Assembly (NCBI RefSeq): GCF_003105155.1
Contig: NZ_QETK01000002.1
Coordinates: 1 to 64,000 of the forward strand
DNA length: 64,000 nucleotides
Source of the DNA: Pseudomonas sp. SDI
Lineage (GTDB): Bacteria; Pseudomonadota; Gammaproteobacteria; Pseudomonadales; Pseudomonadaceae
Reading direction: 5' to 3'
In this document: one piece after another, positions 46,983 through 56,599 of the stretch
Numbering within the stretch: position 1 is the first letter of the stretch
How the letters are laid out: each line of letters begins with the position of its first letter
Notes under the pieces: model-generated
Told to the model about the DNA's origin: nothing
What the model saw: only the letters and a program-made list of their open reading frames with translations
Databases searched by the model: none
Translations under genes and position numbers: made by a program

Positions 46983-47534
46983 ATGGACACCAGGCCAGCA
47001 CTGGCCAATAGTGCAAGCAGACCGTACCCCGAGAACAACAACACACGGGACGTGAGCCAGACGATGAACATCCTCCATGACGAGCGTGTCGACGGTGAGC
47101 TGCACGCTGTCGACCGCGCCGAATTCCTGCGCCTTGAGGGCAACAGCGCGCTGGCCCGCGACCTGGTCGAAGTGCTGCGGGCCGAGCCGCTGGAGGCGCT
47201 TGAGCTGTGCGTCGAGCAAACGGTGGCGTTCCATTGGTGCACCTTGCAGCATGCGCAGCAGCTCGGCGGCGCGGTGGAGGCGGTGCTCCAGCGGCTGGGG
47301 TTCAGCCTGACCGCGGTGCCCGAAGGGCATTTGTGCTGCGGCTCGGCGGGCACCTATTCGCTGACCCAGCCGGCGCTGTCGAAACAGCTGCGCGACAACC
47401 GACTCGATGCGCTGGAGAGTGGCCACCCGCAGGTGATTGCCACCGCCAACGTCGGCTGCCAGACGCACCTCGATGGCGCCGGGCGCACGCCGGTACGGCA
47501 TTGGATCGAGCTGGTGGATAGCACGATGCTGTAG
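46983..47534 (+). pseudogene. glcF: C-terminal remnant of glycolate oxidase Fe-S subunit
   Basis: The frame reads TLQHAQQLGGAVEAVLQRLG, then GHLCCGSAGTYSLTQPALSKQL, ANVGCQTHLDGAG and RHWIELVD, which is the C-terminal part of GlcF with its CCG iron-sulfur or heterodisulfide-type motif. The N-terminal two thirds, including both 4Fe-4S ferredoxin motifs, are missing, and the residue before CTLQH is Trp where GlcF has Pro. No glcD or glcE is adjacent. It is a truncated remnant, probably inactive. Confidence 0.75.
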
Positions 47535-47657
47535 ATGACGCCGTCCCGCGATGAGCCCCAAAAGCCGAACTCATCACAAACCGGCACACATCCTGCTTTC
47601 TCCGCGCCGGCGCATCGTACGATGCACGATCGGTAACAATACTTAAGGAAAAGTGCC

Positions 47658-49601
47658 GTGTTAAAACCGTTATCCGTTGCTGCCGCCCTGGGCGCTGCCA
47701 TGTTGTCCGCTGGCGCCGGTGCCTATGAATATGGGGAATACGCCGAGGAAACCCTCGACCGCCTGATTACCGACTATCCCGGTCGTTACCGCGGCACCGC
47801 CAACTTTGCCGGCGCCGCCGACCTGATGCAGTCGAAACTGGGTTTCGGTTACACCACTCGCCGACAAGACTTCACCTGGGCCGGCACCCGCAGTTCGCAA
47901 AACGTCATCGCCTCCGCCCCGGGCCTGAACAGCACCTACGTGGTGCTCGGCGCCCACTTCGACACCTACTTCGGCCGCCCTACCCTGCAAGGCCTCGACG
48001 ACAACGCCTCGGGCGCCGCAGTGCTCACGGAAATCGCCCGCAACCTGGGTGGCATTGCCCTGGAAAACGGTCTGGAAGTGGTCGGTTTCGGTGCCGAAGA
48101 GGAAGGCCTGCGCGGTTCGCGGGCATACGTCAACGCGCTCAGCGCCAGCCAGCGCGCCAACCTGCTGGGCATGATCAACCTCGACAGCCTGGTGACCGGT
48201 GACAAGATGTACGCCCACGCCGGCAGCAACAGCGTGGCCAACCCGGCACTCGGCGCCTACCGCGATCAATTGCTGCGCATCGCCGGCGAACTGAACATCC
48301 CGCTGTTCAGCAACCCCGGGCTCGACCCGGCGTACCCGGCCGGTACCGGCTGCTGCAGCGATGGCGAAAGTTTCAATGGATTGAACGTGCCTGTGCTGTT
48401 TATCGAAGCCACCAACTGGGAACTGGGCGACCTGGACGGGTATACCCAGACCGACAACCCGCTGATCCCCGGCGGCTCCACCTGGCATGACCCGGCCGAA
48501 GACAACGAGGCGGTGCTGAGCACTGCCCTCGGCCAGGAACGCATCGCCCAGCGCATGCGCGACTTCTCGCGGCTGCTGACGCGGCTGGTGCTGGAGCTGA
48601 CCAACGCCGACCTGCTCGCCTCCACCGCCTCCGGTGGCGCCCTGGCCCGACAGCTGGAAGACCAGTTGCAGCGCCAGCACCAGGCGCTGACCCGCCTGCA
48701 TGACCGGCGCTGGCTGACGCTGCTCGATTCGAGCCGCGCCGTGGGCACCTTCGAAGGCGATGTCGGGGTGGAAGGTGAAGTATCGCCGGACAGCGGCTTC
48801 GACGCGCCGGGCAGTCCCGAAGCCAAGCGTATTGGCCTATATGCCCTGGGCGATTACCGCCTGAACGAGGCCCTGACCATCGGTGCCAGCCTGAGCTTCC
48901 AGCGCAGCCGCGACAACCTGGACCACGGCGGGCGGGTCGAGGGCGATGCCTGGCAGGCCGGGCTGTTCGCCTTGCTCAACGACGGCGGCCCGGCCTGGCT
49001 TGGTGGCGAACTGAGCGCCGGGCACACCCGCTTCGATACCAAGCGCTCGGTGTACATCCAGGCCAATGGCGGGCCGGTGCTGCTCGATCAGCGACTGTCG
49101 GGGGACACCTCGGCGACGTTCTGGGGGGCGCGGGTCGATGGCGGCTACGACGTCAGCGTCGCGGGGCTGAAAACCGGACCGGTGGCCGGGCTGGATTACC
49201 TCCATTACAAGGTCGACAGCTTCCATGAGGACAACGACCTGCGCACCGCGTTGGGCTATGAGCAGCAGGACTACGACGGGCTGGAAGCGAGCCTCGGCTG
49301 GCGCGTGCATGGCACGCTGGCGCTCGGTTCGGGGATGGCACTGCGCCCGTATGCCAGCGTGCGCTGGGTGCGCGAGCTGGCCGAGGGGCGACTGGATGAG
49401 ATCGACCTGAGCAGCCGTGGCGATGGCCGCGTGCGCGTAGCCGACCTGGGTGACGTGGACAAGGACTTCGGCCGGGCACAACTGGGGGCGCAGTTGATGG
49501 TGACCGAGGCACTGGGCGTGTTTGCCGAAGCCAACAGCCGCTTTGCGCACAAGGAAGGCAATCAGGCCGGGTATTCGCTTGGGGTGCAGTGGCAGTTCTA
49601 A
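47658..49601 (+). CDS. aaaA: AaaA-like autotransporter aminopeptidase
   Basis: A 647-residue protein, the same length as the arginine-specific autotransporter aminopeptidase AaaA of P. aeruginosa. Signal peptide (PLSVAAALGAAMLSAGAGA), an M28 zinc peptidase domain with ligand segments LGAHFDTYF, GLDDNASGAAV, GFGAEEEGLRGS and NLDSLVTGD, a short linker with a coiled coil (about 330-350), and a C-terminal beta-barrel ending in SLGVQWQF. The enzyme is held on the outer surface and releases N-terminal Arg from peptides. The start is a GTG at 47658 behind AAGGAAAAG. Confidence 0.9.
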   Translation: MLKPLSVAAALGAAMLSAGAGAYEYGEYAEETLDRLITDYPGRYRGTANFAGAADLMQSKLGFGYTTRRQDFTWAGTRSSQNVIASAPGLNSTYVVLGAHFDTYFGRPTLQGLDDNASGAAVLTEIARNLGGIALENGLEVVGFGAEEEGLRGSRAYVNALSASQRANLLGMINLDSLVTGDKMYAHAGSNSVANPALGAYRDQLLRIAGELNIPLFSNPGLDPAYPAGTGCCSDGESFNGLNVPVLFIEATNWELGDLDGYTQTDNPLIPGGSTWHDPAEDNEAVLSTALGQERIAQRMRDFSRLLTRLVLELTNADLLASTASGGALARQLEDQLQRQHQALTRLHDRRWLTLLDSSRAVGTFEGDVGVEGEVSPDSGFDAPGSPEAKRIGLYALGDYRLNEALTIGASLSFQRSRDNLDHGGRVEGDAWQAGLFALLNDGGPAWLGGELSAGHTRFDTKRSVYIQANGGPVLLDQRLSGDTSATFWGARVDGGYDVSVAGLKTGPVAGLDYLHYKVDSFHEDNDLRTALGYEQQDYDGLEASLGWRVHGTLALGSGMALRPYASVRWVRELAEGRLDEIDLSSRGDGRVRVADLGDVDKDFGRAQLGAQLMVTEALGVFAEANSRFAHKEGNQAGYSLGVQWQF

Positions 49602-49617
49602 AGAACACCAATGTGCT

Positions 49618-49645
49618 GGCGGGAACCGGCCTGGCCGGCTCCCGC
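49618..49645. terminator. Hairpin after aaaA
   Basis: GGCGGGAACCGGCC paired with GGCCGGCTCCCGC: a strong GC-rich stem 16 bases after the stop, without a T tract. Nothing else is seen in the rest of 49602-49843 apart from the upstream region of allE. Confidence 0.5.
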
Positions 49646-49843
49646 ACTCGGGATACCGACGACTTTCCTCACTGCGCGCGGCAGATAAGGATCGGCGGCG
49701 CACCTATTCGATAAATGAATACGCGATATTTCAACATTTAATTTGTGGATAGGCGGAGCTGTTGGCTATCGTGTCTGTGCATCCCCACGCGGCGCCGGCC
49801 GGCGCTGCCAGGCACGGGGACAAAACAACAAACGAGACTGTCC

Positions 49844-50680
49844 ATGTCGAAATCCTCCTACTTCGCCCCCCACGGCGGGCACCCGGCTCAGACCGAGCTG
49901 CTGACAGACCGTGCGATGTTCACCGAAGCCTACGCGGTCATCCCGAAAGGCGTGATGCGCGATATCGTGACCAGCCATCTGCCCTTCTGGGACAAGATGC
50001 GCATGTGGGTCATCGCCCGCCCGCTGACTGGCTTCTCCGAGACCTTCTCGCAATACATCGTCGAGCTGGCGCCAGAAGGCGGCAGCGAGCGCCCTGAGCT
50101 GGACCAGAACGCCGAAGCGGTACTGTTCGTGGTCGAAGGCCAGGTCGATATCACCCTGGAAGGCAAGCCTTACACCCTGAAGGAAGGCGGTTACGCCTTC
50201 ATTCCGCCGGCTGCCGAATGGAGCCTGCGCAACACCTCCAACGCCAACGTCACCTTCCACTGGATCCGCAAGCACTACCAGGAAGTTGAAGGTCTGGCGC
50301 ACCCGGAAGCGTTCGTCACCAACGAACAGGACATCGCTCCGATCCCGATGCCGGGCACCGACGGTGCGTGGGTCACCACCCGCTTCGTCGACATGGCCGA
50401 CATGCGTCACGACATGCACGTGAACATCGTCACCTTCCAGCCGGGCGGCGTGATTCCGTTCGCCGAAACCCACGTCATGGAGCACGGCCTGTACGTGCTG
50501 GAAGGTAAAGCCGTTTACCGCCTGAACCAGGACTGGGTCGAAGTGGAAGCCGGCGACTTCATGTGGCTGCGCGCGTTCTGCCCACAAGCCTGCTACTCGG
50601 GTGGCCCTGGTCCGTTCCGCTACCTGCTGTACAAGGATGTAAACCGTCACATGAACCTGGTGCTGAACCCTAAGCGCTAA
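49844..50680 (+). CDS. allE: (S)-ureidoglycine aminohydrolase
   Basis: A 278-residue bicupin matching AllE/YlbA: SYFAPHGGHPAQTELLTDRA at the start, first cupin with VLFVVEGQVDITLEG, second cupin with GGVIPFAETHVMEHGLYVLEGKAVY carrying the metal ligands Glu and His. It releases ammonia from (S)-ureidoglycine in allantoin degradation. No other allantoin gene is in the window, so it is separated from the pathway here. ATG at 49844. Confidence 0.92.
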   Translation: MSKSSYFAPHGGHPAQTELLTDRAMFTEAYAVIPKGVMRDIVTSHLPFWDKMRMWVIARPLTGFSETFSQYIVELAPEGGSERPELDQNAEAVLFVVEGQVDITLEGKPYTLKEGGYAFIPPAAEWSLRNTSNANVTFHWIRKHYQEVEGLAHPEAFVTNEQDIAPIPMPGTDGAWVTTRFVDMADMRHDMHVNIVTFQPGGVIPFAETHVMEHGLYVLEGKAVYRLNQDWVEVEAGDFMWLRAFCPQACYSGGPGPFRYLLYKDVNRHMNLVLNPKR

Positions 50681-50710
50681 GCTGTTCGGTTACATCGCCT
50701 GCATGAAAGA

Positions 50711-50734
50711 GCCCGGCCCGCGCCGGGCTTTTTC
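50711..50734 (+). terminator. Intrinsic terminator after allE
   Basis: GCCCGG, loop, CCGGGC followed by TTTTTC, 30 bases past the allE stop. Confidence 0.9.
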
Positions 50735-50792
50735 GTGGGGTGGGAAAACTTTGCCTATGCTTCGAAAACCCGGCGTGCCCAGGAGTGTGGCG

Positions 50793-51413
50793 ATGAAGAT
50801 CGGTGTGTTGCTGCCTGCCTTATGCCTGCTGGGTGCGAGCCTGCTGGCCCCGGTGCAGGCCGAGGGCTGGCGACTGGCGCATGACGAGGACGGGATCCGC
50901 GTGTACCTGGGTGATGTACCGGGCTCGAAGTACCAGCGCTTTCGCGGGGTGGCGACGATCAAGGCCAGCGTGCGCACGCTGATGGACCTGCAGGAGAACC
51001 TGCGGGTGGCGTGCAAGTGGTTGTATGGCTGCGCCGCGATGCGTTTGCTGACGGTCGAGGGCGACAGCACCTGGGTGTACCTGACCACCGAACTGCCGTG
51101 GCCGGCCAGCCCGCGAGACATGGTGATCCGGGTGCAGACCGAGACCAGCGACGATGGCACGCTGATCCGCCACTTGAGTGCGGTGCCCGGCCTGGTGCCA
51201 AATACGCCGGCGTTCATCCGGGTGCGGCAGCTGGCCGGGGAATGGCGAATGCGGCCTATCGGAGATCAGCAGACCGAGGTGACCTATCAGTTGGAGGCAG
51301 ATCCGGCGGGAGATATACCGTCGTGGCTGGCGAACCAGTTCGTGATCGATGCGCCGGTGGTGTCGCTGCGCACGTTACGGGCAGTGGCGGAGCGGCAAGG
51401 TGTGCATGACTGA
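50793..51413 (+). CDS. Exported START-domain protein
   Basis: A 206-residue protein with a signal peptide (MKIGVLLPALCLLGASLLAP, cut after VQA) and one START-like lipid-binding domain: WRLAHDEDGIRVYLGDVPGS, FRGVATIKASVRTLMDLQ, TTELPWPASPRDMVIRV, and a C-terminal helix over IPSWLANQFVIDAPVVSLRTL. Pseudomonads have one or two of these periplasmic proteins; ligand unknown. AGGAGTG precedes the ATG at 50793; the 30 open codons upstream cross a terminator and are not used. Confidence 0.85.
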   Translation: MKIGVLLPALCLLGASLLAPVQAEGWRLAHDEDGIRVYLGDVPGSKYQRFRGVATIKASVRTLMDLQENLRVACKWLYGCAAMRLLTVEGDSTWVYLTTELPWPASPRDMVIRVQTETSDDGTLIRHLSAVPGLVPNTPAFIRVRQLAGEWRMRPIGDQQTEVTYQLEADPAGDIPSWLANQFVIDAPVVSLRTLRAVAERQGVHD

Positions 51414-51434
51414 TAGCCCGCCCGGGTGAAGCTG

Positions 51435-51505
51435 GCCCCGTGGGAGCTGGCCTTGCCAGCGATGGCGGCCACACTGGCCCTATCGCTGGCAAGGCTCGCG
51501 AAGCG
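51435..51505. repeat. REP-like inverted repeat
   Basis: GCTGGCCTTGCCAGCGAT and, 20-odd bases on, ATCGCTGGCAAGGCTCGCGA form an inverted pair in the gap between convergent genes. This is the GCCAGC variant of Pseudomonas intergenic repeats. Confidence 0.7.
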
Positions 51506-51568
51506 CATCGGCCTGAACACGCGGCGACTCCAGGCGTTCCTTGAGCTTTTCGACCAGCGTACCGGGAC

Positions 51569-52450
51569 TTAGGCCTTATCCGCCTCCAGCAACTTCGCCA
51601 ACACCCCAGCCAGTTCCTTGACCATCGGGTCGGCCGTGGGCCGGTGCACGATGACGATTTCGTAGCTGTCGATCGACGGCAAGCCATTGCGCTCGTCCAG
51701 CCGCACATGATCGCGGGTAGCGGCACGGGGTGGCAGCAGGCTGATGCCCATGCCATCGGCAACCGCCGCCTGGATACCGCTCAGGCTGGAACTGGTGAAG
51801 CTGATGCGCCACCGCCGGCCCATGGCCTCCAGGGCGTTGATCATGTCGTCGCGGTACAACCCGCGTGGCGGGAACGTGACCAGCGGGATCGGGTCCTGTT
51901 CGACCGCGGGCAGCTTGGCGCTGTCGATCCAATGCAGCTCTTCCGGCCAGCAGGCGACGCCCTCGCGGCTGTTGCGCCGCTGCTTGAGCAACACCAGGTC
52001 GAGCTCACCGTTGTCGTAACTCTGGCTGAGGTCGCGACACAGGCCACTGGTGACTTCCAGTTTGACCTGCTGGTATTGGCGGTTGAACGCCGACAGCGCA
52101 TTGGTGGTGCGCCCGCCCACGAAGTCCTCCGGCACCCCGAGGCGCACGGTGACGCCAACCGTGGCGCCGGCCAGCGCTTCGAGCATCTGATCGTTCAGGT
52201 GCAGCATGTGCCGGGCGTAACCCAGCAGGGTTTGCCCGGCGTCGGTGGGCAGCACTTCGCGGTTGCCACGCTCGAGCAGGCGGTGGCCGACCATGTCTTC
52301 CAGACGGCGCACCTTCTGGCTCACGGTCGACTGGGTGGAGTGCAGGCGCGCGGCGGCGGTGGTGAAGCTGCCGCAATCGGCCACCACGACAATCGCGCGT
52401 AGCAGGTCGAGGTCGAAGAGGGATCTATTCGGTTTTACACTGAGGGTCAT
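51569..52450 (-). CDS. LysR-family regulator
   Basis: A 293-residue LysR regulator. Winged helix: LRAIVVVADCGSFTTAAARLHSTQSTVSQKVRRLE; substrate domain with LGVPEDFVGGRTTNALSAF and GELDLVLLKQR. ATG at 52450 (MTLSVKPNRS). The neighbouring genes are convergent, and nothing divergent lies within 200 bases, so no target can be proposed. Confidence 0.85.
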   Translation of the reverse strand: MTLSVKPNRSLFDLDLLRAIVVVADCGSFTTAAARLHSTQSTVSQKVRRLEDMVGHRLLERGNREVLPTDAGQTLLGYARHMLHLNDQMLEALAGATVGVTVRLGVPEDFVGGRTTNALSAFNRQYQQVKLEVTSGLCRDLSQSYDNGELDLVLLKQRRNSREGVACWPEELHWIDSAKLPAVEQDPIPLVTFPPRGLYRDDMINALEAMGRRWRISFTSSSLSGIQAAVADGMGISLLPPRAATRDHVRLDERNGLPSIDSYEIVIVHRPTADPMVKELAGVLAKLLEADKA

Positions 52451-52630
52451 GGAAGTATTTGACTTGCAAATGAATATGCGTTTTCTACCATGGGTGTTTC
52501 CAGGCGACAACTGCGGCGTGTAAATGAACAGTCGCCATTTGGTTTGGCACTGACATCCATGCCGTTAATTCACTTCTAACTGAGCGGCGCGATTCCTAAG
52601 ATGACAGCTCCTGAACCGAAACGTGCTCCG

Positions 52631-52675
52631 GCTTTGCTGGCGCTTCGCGCCAGATCGCGGGACAAGCCCACCGCC
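52631..52675. repeat. Partial REP element
   Basis: CTGGCGCTTCGCGCCAG is a small hairpin, followed by ATCGCGGGACAAGCCC, the left half of a REP core. It lies just past the stop of the Lrp-type regulator. Confidence 0.6.
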
Positions 52676-53146
52676 TCAATCCCCAAACGACGCATACTGC
52701 AACGGCAACCCCGTGGTGAATTTGATCTGTTCCATGGCAAAACTCGAACTCACATCGGTAATCCCCGGAATCCGGATCAACTGCTTGTACACCGCGTCAT
52801 ACCCGGCAATATCCGCCACCACAATCCGCAGCAGATAGTCCGTGTCCCCTGCCATCCGATAGCACTCCACCACCTCCGGCAACGCCCCCACCGCGTCATG
52901 AAACTGCTGCAACCACGCCGCGTTGTGCTGGTTGGTTCGAATCGCCGCAAACACGCTCACCGCCACATTCAGCCGCTGCGGGTTCAGCAGCGCTACCCGC
53001 CGGTCGATCACCCCCGCCTCTTCCAGCTTCTGAATCCGCCGCCAGCAGGCCGTGCTGCCCAGGCCAATGCGCTCGGCGATCTCAGCCACCGATCGGGTAC
53101 AGTCGCTTTGCAGAATCCCGAGAATCGCTCGATCAAACTTGTCCAT
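52676..53146 (-). CDS. Lrp/AsnC-family regulator
   Basis: A 156-residue regulator with the N-terminal winged helix (FDRAILGILQSDCTRSVAEI, STACWRRIQKLEEAGVI) and the C-terminal RAM ligand domain (ECYRMAGDTDYLLRIVVADI). It is divergently transcribed from the cysteine desulfurase gene, with 248 bases between starts. A regulator of this family next to a cysteine-using enzyme suggests a cysteine-responsive switch comparable to DecR/YbaO, but this is inference. ATG at 53146 chosen by family length. Confidence 0.88.
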   Translation of the reverse strand: MDKFDRAILGILQSDCTRSVAEIAERIGLGSTACWRRIQKLEEAGVIDRRVALLNPQRLNVAVSVFAAIRTNQHNAAWLQQFHDAVGALPEVVECYRMAGDTDYLLRIVVADIAGYDAVYKQLIRIPGITDVSSSFAMEQIKFTTGLPLQYASFGD

Positions 53147-53394
53147 CCACCCTCCGCTGCACCACGCGCACATCCGCCGATTTGCACCCTCTGGGCATAA
53201 GGTTATGCGTTCAAAAGCGTTGACCGGATTTTATTCCTAATCAAGAGTGGCAGCAGCGAATTATTTTTCACCCCAGCTGATTATTCACGAACAGAAATCA
53301 AAAAAATTTCGTGCTGGCGTTAGTACTCTTTTCTCCAGCCAAACCGCCTTTGCGTGGCCGGTTTCTAACTACTCGAATACGAAGCGAACGCCCT

Positions 53395-54549
53395 ATGTCC
53401 ACCTCACCGCTGTACCTCGATTACGCCGCCACAACGCCCGTCGACGAACGGGTGATCGAAGTCATGGTTGCCTGCTTGGGCCGTGAAGGCAACTTCGGCA
53501 ACCCGGCCTCCAATGGCCACAGCTACGGCAAAATCGCCCGCGACAGCGTCGACCAGGCCCGCCGCCAGGTGGCACAGACCGTCGGCGCACACGCCGATGA
53601 GATCATCTGGACCTCGGGCGCCACCGAGTCCAACAACCTGGCCCTCAAAGGCATCGCCCAGGGCAGCAGCGAGCAGCGCCGGCACATCATCACCAGTGTG
53701 CTGGAACACAAAGCCGTGCTCGACACCGTGCGCGAACTGGAGCTGCAGGGTTACCCGGTCACCCGCCTGACCCCGGACGCCGACGGCCTGATCCAGCCTG
53801 AAGCGGTCAATGCCGCATTGCGCGACGACACCCTGCTGGTGTCGCTGATGCAGGTGAACAACGAACTCGGCACCCTCACCGACGTCGCCGCCATTGGCGA
53901 GATCGTGCGCGCCCATGGCGCCCTGCTGCATGTGGATGCGGCGCAGGCCGTGGGCAAGGTGCAGATCGACCTGGCGACCCTGCCGGTCGACCTGATGTCG
54001 TTCTCTGCGCACAAGGTGTACGGCCCCAAAGGTATCGGCGCCCTCTATGTCGGCCCACGGGCGCGTGCGCTGCTGAAGGCACAGATGCACGGCGGCGGGC
54101 ATGAAGGCGGTTTGCGCTCGGGTACCCTGGCCACGCACCAGATCGTCGGCATGGGCACCGCCTTTGCGCTGGCGGCAGCGCAAATCGAAGCGGAGAGCCG
54201 CCGGATCGAACAGTTGAGCCGGCGCCTGCGAGAAGGCTTATTGAGCCTGCCGGGCGTAGCGCTCAATGGTTGCGCGCAGCAACGCATTCCGCACACCTTG
54301 AACTTATGCATCACCAAGGCTGGTTTTAATAGCAATCAGTTGGCCGGCAGCCTCGCGCTGTCGTCGACCTCGGCCTGCAACTCCGCCAGCCAGGCGCCTT
54401 CGCATGTGCTGCTGGCGCTGGGTCTGGATGCCGGGCAGGCGTTGAGCAGCGTGCGGGTGAGCGTAGGCCGTTACACCAGCGAAGCCGATGTAGAACGCGC
54501 CATTGCCGTATTCAACCAGGCCCTGAGCGCACCGCCAGCGCTTTGGTAA
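53395..54549 (+). CDS. IscS-like cysteine desulfurase
   Basis: A 384-residue class V PLP enzyme that takes sulfur from cysteine to form a persulfide and alanine. PLP Lys is K207 in SFSAHKVYGPKGIGAL and the persulfide Cys is C328 in SSTSACNSASQAPSHV, both at the positions expected for IscS/NifS group I enzymes. YLDYAATTPVDERV is at the start. It lies outside an isc operon, paired with a divergent Lrp regulator, so it is probably a dedicated paralogue rather than the housekeeping IscS. Confidence 0.9.
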   Translation: MSTSPLYLDYAATTPVDERVIEVMVACLGREGNFGNPASNGHSYGKIARDSVDQARRQVAQTVGAHADEIIWTSGATESNNLALKGIAQGSSEQRRHIITSVLEHKAVLDTVRELELQGYPVTRLTPDADGLIQPEAVNAALRDDTLLVSLMQVNNELGTLTDVAAIGEIVRAHGALLHVDAAQAVGKVQIDLATLPVDLMSFSAHKVYGPKGIGALYVGPRARALLKAQMHGGGHEGGLRSGTLATHQIVGMGTAFALAAAQIEAESRRIEQLSRRLREGLLSLPGVALNGCAQQRIPHTLNLCITKAGFNSNQLAGSLALSSTSACNSASQAPSHVLLALGLDAGQALSSVRVSVGRYTSEADVERAIAVFNQALSAPPALW

Positions 54550-54564
54550 CGGTGCCGCCCGTTG

Positions 54565-54744
54565 AGGGTTCGTGTTTCCACACCCTCAGTCAGGGCTTTG
54601 GCCATGCAGCCGAGGAAGTACGCGCCCACACCAGTGAAACGCTGCAATAGACCATTGAATGCGCTCCTTCGGTACCACGCTCGCCACGGCAGAATCTTTC
54701 CCTGATGTGACGGTAAGCCGTATCTAGGCTCTGTACGAAAAGCC
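54565..54744. mobile_element. Possible insertion-sequence remnant
   Basis: The minus strand reads LPSHQGKILPWRAWYRRS and FNGLLQRFTGVGAYFLG with no proper start, and the right edge has GGCTCTGTACGAAAAGCC (54727-54744), which resembles the terminal repeats of some IS5-like elements. No full transposase or second repeat can be seen. This is a weak call. Confidence 0.3.
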
Positions 54745-54992
54745 TTGGGCCACATCATGTTAGTTGTGTGGCCGATGGTGGGCTTGGCCTACCTGGATAG
54801 GTGGCCGCAATCCGTCCTGACTGCCACAGAGCGACCCACTCAGGCGTTAAATGCACAGGGTTTGATAGTTGGCACGTCTGCCAACACATTGAGAGCAATA
54901 TTGTCGACTTACTGTAATGAAAAGGCACTCGGCTTTTTACACACGTCGTGCCCCGCAGTTGCTGACGGTCGGTTAGCTCGACCTTCGATCGT

Positions 54993-55656
54993 TTGATAAG
55001 ATCACGGCGAGGAAACCCCAGACATACCCAGCGCTGCGGATCGGCACCACGACCTGTAACGCGACCCGAAATTCAAGCGTATCAGGACCTCGTGGCTGCG
55101 GCGCTGAAGCACAAACTACCCAATGCTAAAGTATTGATTGTAACCAGAAGCCCCTTGTCATTTGCGGGCAGCTATTACAACCAAGCGGTAAACGAAGGTG
55201 CCTCCGAAACCCCCTACGTTTTCGGAGCGCGGTGGCATGCCCTGCTGCTCGCGCTACTGAACTACACGAGGCTGTACGTTGAGGCCACGCTCCCCGGAGA
55301 GCATTCAGCACAACCGCTCACTGAGCAGGCATGAACTTCAGGCCATGCGAATACTTAATCGAGTTGTAAAAATAATTTCCGCCGATCAACAAGGAAAGCC
55401 AGAACAGTTTCTATTACCTCATTTAAACTCGATAAAACGAAGTTCTCTCTCGTACTACATTGAGAATGATCCGAGCTCCATGCGACGAAGCCAGAGGACA
55501 CTTAAGGCGGTAGGAGTTAGAGTGGATAAGTGCCAGGCCTCAGCAGTGCTTCTTGAAAAGTGGCGTGCGGAAATCACTGTTGGTTTGAGCAGCCTGGAAC
55601 AGCATTCCTTCCCGAGTCAATACCTATCCAGTTACTTGGCAGACGTTGGGAGTTGA
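54993..55656 (+). pseudogene. Broken sulfotransferase-like gene
   Basis: Two overlapping frames make one protein-like sequence. The first has YQDLVAAALKHKLPNAKVLI then VTRSPLSFAGSYYNQAVNEG, which resembles the dimer and PAPS-binding region of bacterial sulfotransferases, and ends at 55334 after LLNYTRLYVEATLPGE. The second (from about 55330 in another frame) continues to 55656 with MRILNRVVKIISADQQGK and a charged tail. A frameshift near 55300 and the lack of the N-terminal PAPS loop make it a pseudogene. The next gene supplies PAPS, which supports the assignment. Confidence 0.5.
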
Positions 55657-55772
55657 TCGTCGTATGCGCTGGCCATACTGGTAAAGCACAGGATCACTGT
55701 TCACAATGGCGCGTGGCCGAGTAGAATGCTCGGCGCGTTCCACTTCATGCGCTGGGAGACGCTAGACTACTT

Positions 55773-56393
55773 ATGAAGTCGCCAGTCAACATCCATAATT
55801 TGACTTCGGTCAGCCATCAGGTGGCCCAGGATGAGCGCGCTCATTTCATGGGTCATCACGGCGCTGTGATCTGGTTAACGGGGCTCTCGGCGTCCGGCAA
55901 ATCAAGCTTGGCGATGGCCCTTGAAGCGCATCTACTTAGGTCTGGCTACGCATGCTATACACTTGACGGCGACAATGTTCGCAAAGGGCTTAACGCTAAC
56001 CTCGGCTTTTCAGAAGACGACAGAACAGAGAACATCCGCCGTGTCAGTGAGGTGGCAGCGCTTTTTGCAGATGCGGGCATGATTTGCATCACCGCGTTTA
56101 TCTCGCCCTATCGAGAGGGACGTGCTCGTGCTCGTGCTGTGGCCTGCAACACCTCTTTTCATGAGATCTACATAGCGGCAGACTTGGCGACCTGCGAGAA
56201 GCGCGACCCAAAGGGCCTGTATCGCAAGGCCAGAGCCAGAGAACTTCGCGATTTCACTGGGATAGACGCGCCATACGAACCACCCCTGGCCCCTGACCTC
56301 GTCATTGACACGGCTAATCAGACGTTCGAGCAAAGCCTCAACAGATTGGTTAGATACGTTGCTGAACACATCCTACTAAGAACTGACCGGTGA
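55773..56393 (+). CDS. cysC: Adenylylsulfate (APS) kinase
   Basis: A 206-residue APS kinase that phosphorylates APS to PAPS. P-loop WLTGLSASGKSSLAMALE, APS site LDGDNVRKGLNANLGFSEDD and RTENIRRVSEVA, the lid ITAFISPYREGR, and the C-terminal DFTGIDAPYEPPLAPDLVID are all present, so the enzyme looks intact. There is no cysDN sulfurylase here. In this setting PAPS would serve the sulfotransferase encoded just upstream, which is broken; the kinase would then have lost its local use. The ATG has only a weak ribosome site, and codon use is less GC-rich than in core genes. Confidence 0.9.
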   Translation: MKSPVNIHNLTSVSHQVAQDERAHFMGHHGAVIWLTGLSASGKSSLAMALEAHLLRSGYACYTLDGDNVRKGLNANLGFSEDDRTENIRRVSEVAALFADAGMICITAFISPYREGRARARAVACNTSFHEIYIAADLATCEKRDPKGLYRKARARELRDFTGIDAPYEPPLAPDLVIDTANQTFEQSLNRLVRYVAEHILLRTDR

Positions 56394-56599
56394 TAGACAA
56401 AGGCGCTCAACTTCTTGCCGAGGGAGAACGCCTTCGGCTTCGCTGTACCGGCGCTGTGTATCCCGTGCCTGCGGCCATCAGGGCTCACCCGCCTTATCAC
56501 GGCCATTCGCTCAAACAACGATCTCGGGCTGTTCGCCCCCCACTGGCGTGTATCTTTCCTCCGACAGCATGTCGCTAAACTGGCACCTCACCTTACCCG

